A stretch of DNA of 64,000 nt from Verrucomicrobiales bacterium (GTDB taxonomy: Bacteria > Verrucomicrobiota > Verrucomicrobiia > Verrucomicrobiales > DEV007): assembly GCA_029213065.1 (NCBI GenBank), contig JARGPH010000001.1, forward strand, positions 186,001-250,000, read 5' to 3'. The notes under the pieces are model-generated. The model was not told the DNA's origin. It did not search any database and was given only the letters and a program-made list of their open reading frames with translations. Positions 17,756 through 26,405 of the stretch are shown in pieces. The position numbers were made by a program, and so were the translations under genes. Position 1 is the stretch's first letter; each line of letters opens with the position of its first letter.

Positions 17756-18532
17756 TCAGGGGGCCTTCGCAAGGTCCAGCATGACCTGCGGTTTGTCCGT
17801 AATAATGCCGTCGATGCCGGCGGCGATCCACTTCTGAGCTTCCTCAGGATTGTTCACCGTCCAGAGCGTCACGAGAAATCCGGCGCTCTGGAGTGCTTTG
17901 AGATTGCCCGCCGTGAAATCGGAGAAGGCCCAGCCCACCCAATCGGGAGCGAACCCTTTGATCTCCGTGAACCGCTCAGCGGTGAGTTCCTTACTCCCCA
18001 ACGCTCCCAGTTTCACATCGGGCAGTTCTTTCTGGAAGTCCCTGAGAAAGTTCCAGTTAAAACTCTGCACGATGATTTTGTCGGCACAGTCGAGTTCTTT
18101 AATCACCTTCGCATAAGCAGCGGCGGATCCGGTCTTATGCTCAATCAGCGGGATCATGTCGTGCTCGAAACACAGCTCAAGCGCTTCGCGGAAAAGAGGC
18201 ATTTTCTCTCCTTTGAATTTTCCACCGGTAAACCACGCCCCGACGTCGGTGTCCTTGATAGAATCCCACGTTTCCCCTTCCACGGTGTTTTTCCCACCGG
18301 TGAATCGCTCAAAGGTTTTATCGTGAAACAACACGAGAACACCGTCACTCGTTTCCCTGACATCAAACTCAACCACGGGTGCACCCTGCTTCGCCGCTTC
18401 CACAATCGAGCTGGTTGTGTTCTCCGGGCAGTCCGCACTCGCGCCCCGGTGCGCCATGATCACCGGCTTCCCTGCTTCCACTCCCTGTCCTGACATCATT
18501 AAAAGGATCGATCCTGTGAGACCTAACCACAT
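17756..18532 (-). CDS. glycerophosphodiester phosphodiesterase, exported
   Basis: Hydrolyses glycerophosphodiesters to glycerol 3-phosphate and an alcohol. The GDPD signature is present: MAHRGASADCPENT, then EFDVRETSDGVLVLFHD with the catalytic histidine and metal-binding acids. The C-terminal WTVNNPEEAQKW and GIDGIITDKP also fit. The ATG at 18532 gives a clean signal peptide (MWLGLTGSILLMMSG...) starting 13 bases after the upstream gene's stop. A longer reading from 18607 would overlap that gene by 62 bases and is less likely. Its stop codon abuts that of dsbD on the other strand. Confidence 0.85.
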   Translation of the reverse strand: MWLGLTGSILLMMSGQGVEAGKPVIMAHRGASADCPENTTSSIVEAAKQGAPVVEFDVRETSDGVLVLFHDKTFERFTGGKNTVEGETWDSIKDTDVGAWFTGGKFKGEKMPLFREALELCFEHDMIPLIEHKTGSAAAYAKVIKELDCADKIIVQSFNWNFLRDFQKELPDVKLGALGSKELTAERFTEIKGFAPDWVGWAFSDFTAGNLKALQSAGFLVTLWTVNNPEEAQKWIAAGIDGIITDKPQVMLDLAKAP

Positions 18533-18545
18533 TCGGGAATTCCGA

Positions 18546-19478
18546 CTAGGAGAGTTTGATAATCCGTTTGGCATTTTCTGAGAATATTTTTCTTTGAGCT
18601 TCATCATTTTTAAGGAGTCGTTTTACGTTGTTAATCTGGTCCAGCCCTGAACAGGCTTGAATCTTAGGGGTGGGATCGGCGCAATCCGTCCCCAGCATCA
18701 GCTTATCCTGATGCCTCTCGAGAAAGGCCGCGGCGTGCTCCTCATCACGATTCAGAGCATTGCGCCCCGATCCCGCAGAAAGATCACCATACATGTTAGG
18801 ATAATCGCTCAGGTATTTATCGGACAGTCCTCCCGGCGTGACCGGTCCGGTGGGATAGTTCGTCGCCTGATCGTGCTTCGCATCAATGTTCCCCCACCAG
18901 GCCTGAGCATGACCAATGAAATTCACCTTGGGAAATCGTTCGAGCATCTTATGAAACCGCTCGAATCCCATATTGTAGCGGTTGTGTTCAAAATGGAGCA
19001 GCACGGGAACCTCAAACTCCTGAGCGACTTCATAGACGCGGATCATCGGGGCGGAGTCGCACTGAAGATGAAATTTTGATTCCCCGATTCCAACGGCACC
19101 GTTTTTCAACCAGTGCTCGAGTCGCGGCACTGCGTCCGGTGCGTCGGGCACTTCATTGCAGAAAAAGGCGAACAACCCGGGATGCTTCATGGCAAGCCGC
19201 GCCGAAGCCTGCGTCCCGAAAACACGCGCGGCGAGACCGTTCGATTTCCCTTTATGAGTCGACGCCATTGCCAGTGCCGAAGCCGCCGGAAGCAATACCG
19301 TTTTGGAAACGCCCATCTTCTTCTGGTGGGCAATCAGTTCGTCGTCCCGCCTCCCGTGAAAATTAACGTGCTGATGAATATCGATGATCTCAAGCGGTTC
19401 GTCTTTCCCCACCGCTGCGGCAACGGTGCCGCTGGCAATCCCGATTCCCGCTATTTTTGTGAATTGTCTTCGATTCAT
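18546..19478 (-). CDS. Tat-exported amidohydrolase-family (TIM-barrel) protein
   Basis: Metal-dependent hydrolase of the amidohydrolase_2 type. The ATG at 19478 has a purine-rich GAAGAAGG just upstream and starts a twin-arginine signal (MNRRQFTKIAGIGIASG). The frame is open for 75 codons further upstream, but without export or domain character. Metal-site elements are IDIHQHV near residue 30, LLHFEHN, FIGHAQAWWG and LGTDCAD near the end. Related PVC proteins often sit beside secreted dehydrogenases, as here. The substrate is unknown. It is followed by the phosphodiesterase gene (13-base gap) and is probably co-transcribed with it. Confidence 0.8.
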   Translation of the reverse strand: MNRRQFTKIAGIGIASGTVAAAVGKDEPLEIIDIHQHVNFHGRRDDELIAHQKKMGVSKTVLLPAASALAMASTHKGKSNGLAARVFGTQASARLAMKHPGLFAFFCNEVPDAPDAVPRLEHWLKNGAVGIGESKFHLQCDSAPMIRVYEVAQEFEVPVLLHFEHNRYNMGFERFHKMLERFPKVNFIGHAQAWWGNIDAKHDQATNYPTGPVTPGGLSDKYLSDYPNMYGDLSAGSGRNALNRDEEHAAAFLERHQDKLMLGTDCADPTPKIQACSGLDQINNVKRLLKNDEAQRKIFSENAKRIIKLS

Positions 19479-19529
19479 GCCTTCTTCATCCTTTGAGGCG
19501 ATTATCTGACTTAACACGAATCCTGCGAG

Positions 19530-22217
19530 ATGAAAACGATCCGCCTTTGCGCCCTTTTTGTAAGCCTCAGCTCTCCCCTGTTTGGACAGGATGCGCTCGA
19601 ACTTTCCGCTGATGAGTTTCCGAGAGTGCCCGCGACGAAGCCTGCTGAAGTCCTGAAAACGTTCGAAGTTGAAGAGGGCTTCCAACTCGATCTCGTTGCC
19701 CATGAACCGGATGTGATGGATCCCATCGCAATGGCCTTCGACGAAAAAGGACGCGCCTACGTGCTCGAAATGCGCGGCTACTCGGAGAGAAGAGAGAGCG
19801 CCCTCGGCCGGGTCCGGTTACTCACCGATACGAACGGCGACGGGAAATTTGATCATTCCACGGTTTTCAAAGACGGTCTCAAATGGCCCACCGCGATCCT
19901 TTGCTACAAAGGCGGTGTCTTCGTCGGAGCGACCCCGGACGTTCACTATTTCAAGGATACCGATGGGGACGGCGTTGCCGACGAAGCAAAGCACCTCTTT
20001 ACCGGTTTCGGCGAAGGCCCGCCGCGACTGAACATGCAGGCTCTCTTCAACAGCTTCCGCTGGGGACCGGACAACCGGGTCTGGGGAGCCACCGCAGGAA
20101 ACGGAGGAATCGTGACACGGGTCGGCGACGATTCATTCGAACCTGTTCCCCTGCGCGGTGCCGACTTCTCTTTTGATCCCGAGAAACTCGACCTGCGTCC
20201 CGAGAACGGAACCGCCCAATACGGGATGAGTTTTGACTCCGAAGGCCGCCGCTTCATTTGCACGAACTCACGCCACATCATCTGGGTGGCCTACGAACGC
20301 CATCAGGTGAATCCGAATCCCTGGTATCGCCTTCCATCGCCACTCGTCGATATCCCCGACGATGGAGCAGCAGCCCCCGTCTACCGGACAAGTCCCGACG
20401 AACCCTGGCGCATTGTCAGGACCCGGTGGCGTGTCTCCGGCGTTGTCAAAGGCGTCGTTGAAGGTGGCGGGCGGGTCTCGGGCTATTTCACCTCAGCGAC
20501 CGGCGTTCACCTCTACTGGGGAGATGCCTTCGGTGAAGACTATCGCAACAACACCTTCATCGGCGACGTGGGCAGCAATCTGATCCACCGTAAACTCATC
20601 ACTTTTCCTAACGGACAGACCGAACCCGTCGCGACACGGGCAAACCCGGATTTGAAGAGCGAGTTCATTCGCAGTCGTGACAACTGGTTCCGCCCCACCA
20701 GCTTCGCGACCGGCCCCGACGGCTGCCTCTACATCACCGACATGTATCGTGAAACAATCGAGCATCCCTGGTCGCTCCCCGAACCGATCAAGAAACACGT
20801 CGACCTCAACAGCGGGTTTGACCGCGGGCGGATCTACCGCGCCGCGCCGATAGGAACAAAAGTTTCCCGCGCGCCCGACCTGAGTTTATTGTCCGACAAA
20901 GAATTGCAGGAACTGCTCACCCACACAAACGATTGGCATCAAACCACCGCACGCCGACTCCTTTACGAACGCGGAACTCCTGCGGCCCCGAAACCGGCGG
21001 TTGAACCTTTTCCTGCGATTCTCTCTTCGACTCATTTCCTGAAAGATTACACGGCAGCGGCTGACGGCGATGAATGGATACGCGCCGGTTTTCTAAACTC
21101 GATTCGAACGAAGGAAGACCTCACCGCCGCACTCCAAGCGGTCTCGGCGATTCGGCCGGGCGCTCTCCACATCGCACTCGCTGAGCTCGTCGGAAGCAGC
21201 GGAGATATGGACTTCGTCCGAATGCTCATGAATTCGACAGGAACGGCACCGGTTAACGATCGGTTGGTCAGCGAGCTTTCCGCGCTGAAGCAAGGACTGC
21301 AGGCCCATAAGTCCGGATGGAAAGACCTCCTCAAAGAATCCGCTTTTAAAAATCTGCTCAACCGAGCTGTCGCAATCCTGTCAAAACCAGATTCCTCTGA
21401 ATCGAAGAAGTCAGATGCCCTCTCGATTCTCTCTCTGTCAGGATCATCGAGTTTCGATTCTGATCTGAAGAGCCTTTTCGAGAGTGCTCAGTCCGCCGCA
21501 TTGCGAAACCAGCTTGCGACGACGATTCGCGACCTCGACTTTCTCGTCGATCACTTCACTGATCTCAGCGACGAAAGCCGGAACGGAATTACCGCCAAAC
21601 TCCTCGCCAACGAATCTACTTCGCTCGCGTTCCTTGAATCACTCAAGACAGAAAAAGTCACCGTAGCCGAAACGCCCGCACAGCTCATTGCCGGCCTGAG
21701 AGCCCACCAAAGCAAAAAGGTGCGCGAACTGGCTGCAACGACACTTCCTCCTGTGATTTCACGTGAGCAGGTCATTGCCGACTACAGCGGCGCCCTTGCC
21801 GGAAAAGGCGACCGCGCGAAAGGTCAACTTGCCTTCGAAAAGGCCTGCATGGTTTGCCACCGCTCGCACGAGGGAAAAGGGATCGTCCTCGGGCCGGCTA
21901 TCACGACCTTTTCCAATGCCGGTGCTGAATCTCTCCTCGGTAACATCCTCAATCCCAACAAGGAAGTCGCTCCGCAGTATCAGGCATTTACGTTTGAACT
22001 GAAGAGCGGCGAGGTCCTTATCGGGATCATTGAATCCGAATCGGCAGAGGAAGTGACCATGAAAATGGTCGGTGGAGTCAGTCGCACGTTTCCCCGAAAC
22101 CAGGTTGAGTCGATGAAAGGCCTCGGTCAGTCGCTCATGCCGGAAGGGCTCGAAGCGAGCTTGACGGTTGAGGAAATGAGGGATTTGCTAAGCTACCTTG
22201 CCGCTCCGGCGAAGTAG
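19530..22217 (+). CDS. PVC-type secreted dehydrogenase with haem-binding CxxCH domain
   Basis: An 895-residue protein of a family greatly expanded in Planctomycetes and Verrucomicrobia. It has a signal peptide, a six-bladed propeller/sorbosone-dehydrogenase-like domain (EGFQLDLVAHEP, DTNGDGKFD and DTDGDGVADE calcium-binding-like loops, TDMYRETIEHPW) over roughly residues 40-430, a helical repeat region, and a C-terminal cytochrome c domain with CMVCH at 773-777. The usual GxVLIGIIESE-like tail follows. It is thought to oxidise sugars or alcohols in the periplasm, but the substrate is unproven. It is transcribed divergently from the amidohydrolase across a 51-base gap. Confidence 0.88.
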   Translation: MKTIRLCALFVSLSSPLFGQDALELSADEFPRVPATKPAEVLKTFEVEEGFQLDLVAHEPDVMDPIAMAFDEKGRAYVLEMRGYSERRESALGRVRLLTDTNGDGKFDHSTVFKDGLKWPTAILCYKGGVFVGATPDVHYFKDTDGDGVADEAKHLFTGFGEGPPRLNMQALFNSFRWGPDNRVWGATAGNGGIVTRVGDDSFEPVPLRGADFSFDPEKLDLRPENGTAQYGMSFDSEGRRFICTNSRHIIWVAYERHQVNPNPWYRLPSPLVDIPDDGAAAPVYRTSPDEPWRIVRTRWRVSGVVKGVVEGGGRVSGYFTSATGVHLYWGDAFGEDYRNNTFIGDVGSNLIHRKLITFPNGQTEPVATRANPDLKSEFIRSRDNWFRPTSFATGPDGCLYITDMYRETIEHPWSLPEPIKKHVDLNSGFDRGRIYRAAPIGTKVSRAPDLSLLSDKELQELLTHTNDWHQTTARRLLYERGTPAAPKPAVEPFPAILSSTHFLKDYTAAADGDEWIRAGFLNSIRTKEDLTAALQAVSAIRPGALHIALAELVGSSGDMDFVRMLMNSTGTAPVNDRLVSELSALKQGLQAHKSGWKDLLKESAFKNLLNRAVAILSKPDSSESKKSDALSILSLSGSSSFDSDLKSLFESAQSAALRNQLATTIRDLDFLVDHFTDLSDESRNGITAKLLANESTSLAFLESLKTEKVTVAETPAQLIAGLRAHQSKKVRELAATTLPPVISREQVIADYSGALAGKGDRAKGQLAFEKACMVCHRSHEGKGIVLGPAITTFSNAGAESLLGNILNPNKEVAPQYQAFTFELKSGEVLIGIIESESAEEVTMKMVGGVSRTFPRNQVESMKGLGQSLMPEGLEASLTVEEMRDLLSYLAAPAK

Positions 22218-22224
22218 CCTGCAA

Positions 22225-23169
22225 ATGCTCGCCCTCTTTCAAATCTTTTTCGACGTCTGTCTTCCCATTCTCGTTCTCGCCGGTCTCGGCTGGGGACTGG
22301 ACCGGATCTTCGATCTGGATCTCAAGACGCTCGTCAAACTGAACATCTATCTGCTCGTTCCCTCATTCATTCTCGTGAGGCTTTCGACCTCGAATCTCGA
22401 AGGCGCGATCGGGTTTCGCATTGTCGCCTTCACGATTTGTATCATCATCGCGATGGGCCTGATCAGCTGGATCGTCTGTGCGATTCGCAAAACGCCCGCC
22501 TCGGAGCGCTACGCGATGCAGCTAAGCACGATGATCTACAACTCAGGCAACTGGGGCATTCCCTTGATGACCCTCGCCTTCACCGAACTCGGTTCGGTCG
22601 TTCAGGTTTTCGTCCTCGCAACGATGAATCTGACCAGTTTCTCGCTCGGGATCTTCCTCGCGAACGCGGGGAGCACGGAACGGAAAGGTTTCTTCAAACC
22701 GATCCTGAAACAGCCGTCCCCCTACGCAATTATTCTCGCGCTAACACTGCGCTATTTTGACAACCCGCTCGAGGACATTGTCTTCATCTGGACGCCCCTT
22801 TTCTACCTCTCCAATGCACTCGTCGCCTTCGCGCTGATCACACTCGGCGTCCAGCTTTCCAAGACAAAGCCGCCCTCGCCGCGAGGCAATCTATCAATCG
22901 CTCTCATCATCCGACTGCTCGGCGGCCCTGCGATCGCCGCGGGACTCTGCCTTGCTTTCGGGTTCAGCGGGGAAACGGCTGCAATCCTCATCGTCGGAGC
23001 CGCCTCCCCCACCGCGGTGAATACCGCCCTGCTCGCGCACGAGTTCAAAGCGGACAGCCGATTCGCAGCCGCATCAGTGCTCTATTCGACCCTGCTGGCC
23101 GCTATCGTTGTCACGCTGCTCCTCGCGGCGCTTCGGGCCGAATGGATTCCCTGGGCGATCCCTGCCTGA
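22225..23169 (+). CDS. AEC (auxin efflux carrier)-family transporter
   Basis: Ten-span membrane carrier of the bile/arsenite/riboflavin transporter-like superfamily. Features are DVCLPILVLAGLGW at the start, MIYNSGNWGIPL with the conserved Asn-Gly/Pro break in the middle, and GAASPTAVNTALLAHEF near the end. The ATG at 22225 lies 7 bases after the preceding gene and gives a normal N-terminus; in-frame codons further upstream overlap that gene and are not needed. The length is 314 residues. Family members export small organic acids; the substrate here is unknown. Confidence 0.85.
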   Translation: MLALFQIFFDVCLPILVLAGLGWGLDRIFDLDLKTLVKLNIYLLVPSFILVRLSTSNLEGAIGFRIVAFTICIIIAMGLISWIVCAIRKTPASERYAMQLSTMIYNSGNWGIPLMTLAFTELGSVVQVFVLATMNLTSFSLGIFLANAGSTERKGFFKPILKQPSPYAIILALTLRYFDNPLEDIVFIWTPLFYLSNALVAFALITLGVQLSKTKPPSPRGNLSIALIIRLLGGPAIAAGLCLAFGFSGETAAILIVGAASPTAVNTALLAHEFKADSRFAAASVLYSTLLAAIVVTLLLAALRAEWIPWAIPA

Positions 23170-23173
23170 GAAA

Positions 23174-23443
23174 TCACTTCTTCTTTTTCTTCTTAAAAAG
23201 GAGACGATACAAAACCAGCAGAATCACGACACCGGCGACGGAAACGCCGATGCTGGGAAGATTGAAACCGGACGCATCCGCAACACCGAGATCGAGGGCA
23301 CCTGCGACAAACTTCCCGACGACGGCACCGACTACGCCAATGATCGTCGTGATGAGACAACCTCCGGGATCGTCACCCGGAACGAGGAATTTCCCGAGTG
23401 CACCTGCAACAAAACCGACAGCGAGAGTGATTAACCATTCCAT
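23174..23443 (-). CDS. GlsB/YeaQ/YmgE-family stress-response membrane protein
   Basis: An 89-residue, three-span hydrophobic protein rich in glycine, ending in a run of lysines. The pattern FVAGALGKFLVPGDDPGGC followed by TTIIGVVGAVVGKFV is characteristic of the transglycosylase-associated protein family. These proteins are induced by stress in several bacteria, but their function is not established. It is convergent with the AEC gene (4 bases between stops) and lies 12 bases upstream of the ABC ATPase gene end, running in the same direction. Confidence 0.85.
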   Translation of the reverse strand: MEWLITLAVGFVAGALGKFLVPGDDPGGCLITTIIGVVGAVVGKFVAGALDLGVADASGFNLPSIGVSVAGVVILLVLYRLLFKKKKKK

Positions 23444-23455
23444 GGAAATATCATC

Positions 23456-24190
23456 TCACCATTTCATGACCTTGGCGAGAAAATCGCGTAGCTCTTTTGA
23501 CACAGGATTCCCGAAAACAGCACTGGATTCCCCCACTTCCAGACAACGTCCACCGGAAAGAAACAGGACCTTGTCGGAAGACCGTTTCGCGAAGCCCATT
23601 TCATGAGTTGAAAGAACAATCCGCTGTCCGGAGAGACGCAGCTCTTCAATCAAATCGAGCACCTCAGCCTTCATTTCCGGATCGAGTGCCGAGGTCGGTT
23701 CATCGAGAAACAAAAGGCCCGGACGATGCGCCACCGCTCTCGCCAAAGCAATGCGTTGCTGCTGCCCGCCCGAAAGCTGTCCCGGCGACTTCTCAAGATG
23801 CTCTTCCAATCCAAATCGCTCTGCGATTTCCCTCGCACGTGCCTCGGCATCATCCGCCGCCCACCCGTGCACCTTCACGAGCGGCAGGGAAATATTCTGA
23901 ATCGCTTTGAGATGAGGAAACAAATTGAACGACTGAAATAGAAATCCATTCCCCATCCTGAAGTGACGGAGCGCTTCCTCTTCGATGGGCAGGGACGCGC
24001 CATCGAGAACCACACTCCCCGAGTCCGGCGGCTCGAGCCCGCCCAGAAGTCGAAGCAAAGTTGATTTTCCGCCCCCCGAAGGCCCGATCAAGGCGACGAC
24101 TTGATCGTCATCACCGAATTTCGCCGTGACCGAATCAACCGCCTGCGTCGCCCCATAGCGCTTACACAAATCGTTAATCTCAATGCTCAT
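23456..24190 (-). CDS. polar amino-acid ABC importer, ATP-binding protein
   Basis: GlnQ-type ATPase of 244 residues. Walker A is GPSGGGKST (about 36-44), the Q-loop region is LFQSFNLFPHL, the signature is LSGGQQQR, Walker B is LLFLDEPTSALDPE, and the switch histidine is in LSTHEMGFA. The sequence closely follows GlnQ/HisP-type proteins that energise uptake of polar amino acids. It overlaps the permease gene by 11 bases, so the two are co-translated. No substrate-binding protein gene accompanies them. Confidence 0.92.
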   Translation of the reverse strand: MSIEINDLCKRYGATQAVDSVTAKFGDDDQVVALIGPSGGGKSTLLRLLGGLEPPDSGSVVLDGASLPIEEEALRHFRMGNGFLFQSFNLFPHLKAIQNISLPLVKVHGWAADDAEARAREIAERFGLEEHLEKSPGQLSGGQQQRIALARAVAHRPGLLFLDEPTSALDPEMKAEVLDLIEELRLSGQRIVLSTHEMGFAKRSSDKVLFLSGGRCLEVGESSAVFGNPVSKELRDFLAKVMKW

Positions 24191-24914
24191 AATGGAAACG
24201 CTTTTCGAGATAACGACTCAGCAGGGAAATGGGGAAAGTGAGAAGCAGGTAGCCGACAATCATCGGGATATAAGCCTCGAACGCCGCGTAGGTATTCGCA
24301 TTAACCTCGCGTGCCTGCATCGTGAATTCGTGAACACTGATGACGAAGAGCAACGAGGAATCTTTGATCAGGTTCGCGAACTGTCCCGCTGATGCCGGCA
24401 AAACCCGGCGCACCGCCTGGGGAATAATGATGTGTCGATAGGTCTGGCCCTCGGTAAGGCCGATCGCCCGGGCCGAGAGCCACTGCGAAGAGGAAACAGA
24501 CTCGACGCCTCCCCGGAAAATCTCCGCCAGATAGGCACCTGAAAAGCCTGACAGAATGACAACACCAACTCCGAAGCGACTGTCCCATCCAATCGAATCA
24601 GCAATCATATAGTAACCAATCAGAATCTGCGCGAGGAGCGGTGTCCCGCGAATAAACTCCACGTAGACACGGGACAAAAGTCGCGGCACGCGATATTCGG
24701 ACAACTGCCCCGCCGTGAGCACCGACGCGATGACGACGCTGAGGCACAGCGCCGCAACCGAGATCCCCAGAGTGGTGAGCCATCCGGAAAACAAATTCCC
24801 CCAATACGGCTGAATCAACTCCCACTGGTAGTCATGCGCCGCGACAACCCAGACAATAAAACAGAATGTGACGCCGAGAATGACGGAGACAGACAAACTG
24901 AGAAACTTTTTCAC
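24180..24914 (-). CDS. polar amino-acid ABC importer, permease
   Basis: HisM/GlnP-type membrane subunit with about five spans. GTPLLAQILIGYY and the EAA-type coupling loop (ARAIGLTEGQTYRHIIIPQA) are followed by FANLIKDSSLLFVISV, all typical of the His/Glu/Gln/Arg permease family. The start codon is GTG, followed by AAA AAG. Unlike fused permease-binding proteins of some Gram-positive bacteria, this 244-residue protein has no periplasmic binding domain, so the binding protein must be encoded elsewhere. Confidence 0.92.
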   Translation of the reverse strand: MKKFLSLSVSVILGVTFCFIVWVVAAHDYQWELIQPYWGNLFSGWLTTLGISVAALCLSVVIASVLTAGQLSEYRVPRLLSRVYVEFIRGTPLLAQILIGYYMIADSIGWDSRFGVGVVILSGFSGAYLAEIFRGGVESVSSSQWLSARAIGLTEGQTYRHIIIPQAVRRVLPASAGQFANLIKDSSLLFVISVHEFTMQAREVNANTYAAFEAYIPMIVGYLLLTFPISLLSRYLEKRFHYEH

Positions 24915-24926
24915 GGGCGATGAAGA

Positions 24927-26051
24927 TCAGGAAGTTTTCTCAGTGTAGCGGTGGGTCGGTTTCGGCATCCCCGGTCGGAAGTGCTCGAGGTGGGCGATCC
25001 GAAACGTGAGCCCGCGGTCAATCGCGATCACCTTTTCGAGGGCCGCATCCGCAGCGCGCTCAAGGGTCTCGGGGTCGACTTCGGCGCGAATGTTGAGCAA
25101 CAACTCGCCATCGTCAATTGGCTCGTAGTGCCGGTGCGACAACTCAGGAGTGGAGTCACCGCGCACCAGATTGATCGCCGCGAGTTCGTAGGGATCGCCA
25201 ATCGGATTTAAGGTCATCTTGAGATGAGCGACCTCGGCCCCTTCATTTTCAAAACTCTCACGGAGCTGATTGGCGAGCTCGACGAGAAGCTCATTGCCGT
25301 CAAATTCATCAACTCCCCCGTCGCACTTAATTTCAACAGTGGCATTCAACCACCCTAACAAAGCCTCACCTTCGCCGTATTTGTCGTAGTCGATTTCCAG
25401 GAAACGATTTGTATTCGAGACCGATCCCAAAACCGCCTCGAACCATTCTTCACACCCTTCCCCGCCCCGGGCGGAAAGCTCAAAAACCTTTGCATGAGGA
25501 AACTCTTTCTCAAGTGCCTCACGAAGCTCAACTCGCGCTTCGTCGGAAAGCAGATCGAGTTTGTTCATCACGATGTAGTCCGCCTCTTCGAGTTGCTTTC
25601 GATAAATGTAGGTCACATTCTCGGAAAACTTACGACCGTCATCCAACCCGAGAACCCGCGCCGCCCTGAGAGGATCAACGAGGACGCTGAAGGCGGTAAC
25701 ATCATAGTCATCGCCGTAAATTTTCTGGAGGGGAAGGCTCACCGTGGCAACGAGATCAGTGCAACTTCCCACCGGCTCAGCTAGAAGAATGTCAGGGCGG
25801 GTCTCCTCGGTCAGGGTCGTCGCCGCTTCGATCAATGAATTGAAACGGCAGCAAAAACAACCCCCTGAAATTTCCTGCACCGGAAAGCGGTTCGAACGTC
25901 CGATCGCCGAGTCGACAAGGCCCGCGCCCTGGTCGTTCGTGATCAAGCCGACCGTCTGATTTTTATCGGTCAGATACTGAGCAAAACGCTGAATCAAGGT
26001 CGTTTTCCCGGCACCGAGAAAGCCGCCGATCATTATATACTGCGAAGACAT
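24927..26051 (-). CDS. CobW/COG0523-family GTP-binding protein
   Basis: G3E GTPase of the CobW group, which supply metals (zinc, cobalt and others) to client proteins. Walker A GGFLGAGKTT lies at residues 9-18, the metal-binding GCFCC at Cys65/67/68, and the guanine-specificity motif NKLD later. A C-terminal CobW_C-like region follows. The ATG at 26051 gives the standard COG0523 start; the open frame extends 34 codons upstream without family similarity. The gene precedes the ABC importer by 12 bases in the same direction. Client and metal are unknown. Confidence 0.88.
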   Translation of the reverse strand: MSSQYIMIGGFLGAGKTTLIQRFAQYLTDKNQTVGLITNDQGAGLVDSAIGRSNRFPVQEISGGCFCCRFNSLIEAATTLTEETRPDILLAEPVGSCTDLVATVSLPLQKIYGDDYDVTAFSVLVDPLRAARVLGLDDGRKFSENVTYIYRKQLEEADYIVMNKLDLLSDEARVELREALEKEFPHAKVFELSARGGEGCEEWFEAVLGSVSNTNRFLEIDYDKYGEGEALLGWLNATVEIKCDGGVDEFDGNELLVELANQLRESFENEGAEVAHLKMTLNPIGDPYELAAINLVRGDSTPELSHRHYEPIDDGELLLNIRAEVDPETLERAADAALEKVIAIDRGLTFRIAHLEHFRPGMPKPTHRYTEKTS

Positions 26052-26405
26052 GCCTCGAATGTCAGAGGGAAACTGAGATCTGGCAAGGCCGGATAAAGCC
26101 TTTGAAAGCGGGGTGGTCTCGAAGCAGTGGGAATGCCATATTCCCATGAACACAGTCTCTCAATCCCTGTCTGTGCAGAGACTCTGCGGGAAACCCGCCG
26201 CTGGACAGGACGTCGTCGATTTCCGGTCGATAGAAAAAGATAAGGATAAAGTTAAAGAAAAGGGCTTCAGCAGTGTATGCGGAAGCCATCGCCGACAGCT
26301 GACAATGAATTCATCAGCCCGAGAGTTGAGTCGGAAAGACACTTTACCAGGAAGCCTCTGATCAGCGTCTATCAGCGACCATCAGCGGTTAGCTCCAAAG
26401 CCCAA
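26052..26405. other. 354-base gap without a supported gene
   Basis: Lies between the TPR gene end and the CobW start, both on the minus strand. Short open frames on either strand show no family resemblance and no ribosome-binding site. The only structured element seen is the three-unit decamer repeat at 26361-26390. The CobW promoter should lie in the part nearest 26052, but no clear hexamers stand out. Confidence 0.6.
26361..26390. repeat. three tandem ATCAGCG decamers
   Basis: ATCAGCGTCT, ATCAGCGACC and ATCAGCGGTT follow each other without gaps. Seven of every ten bases are identical, and the period is about one helical turn. They lie 3' of the TPR-protein gene. Confidence 0.6.

Noticed and set aside
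26113-26361. 82-codon plus-strand frame in the gap before CobW
   Set aside because: Composition is random-looking, no family resemblance, and it runs into the decamer repeat.
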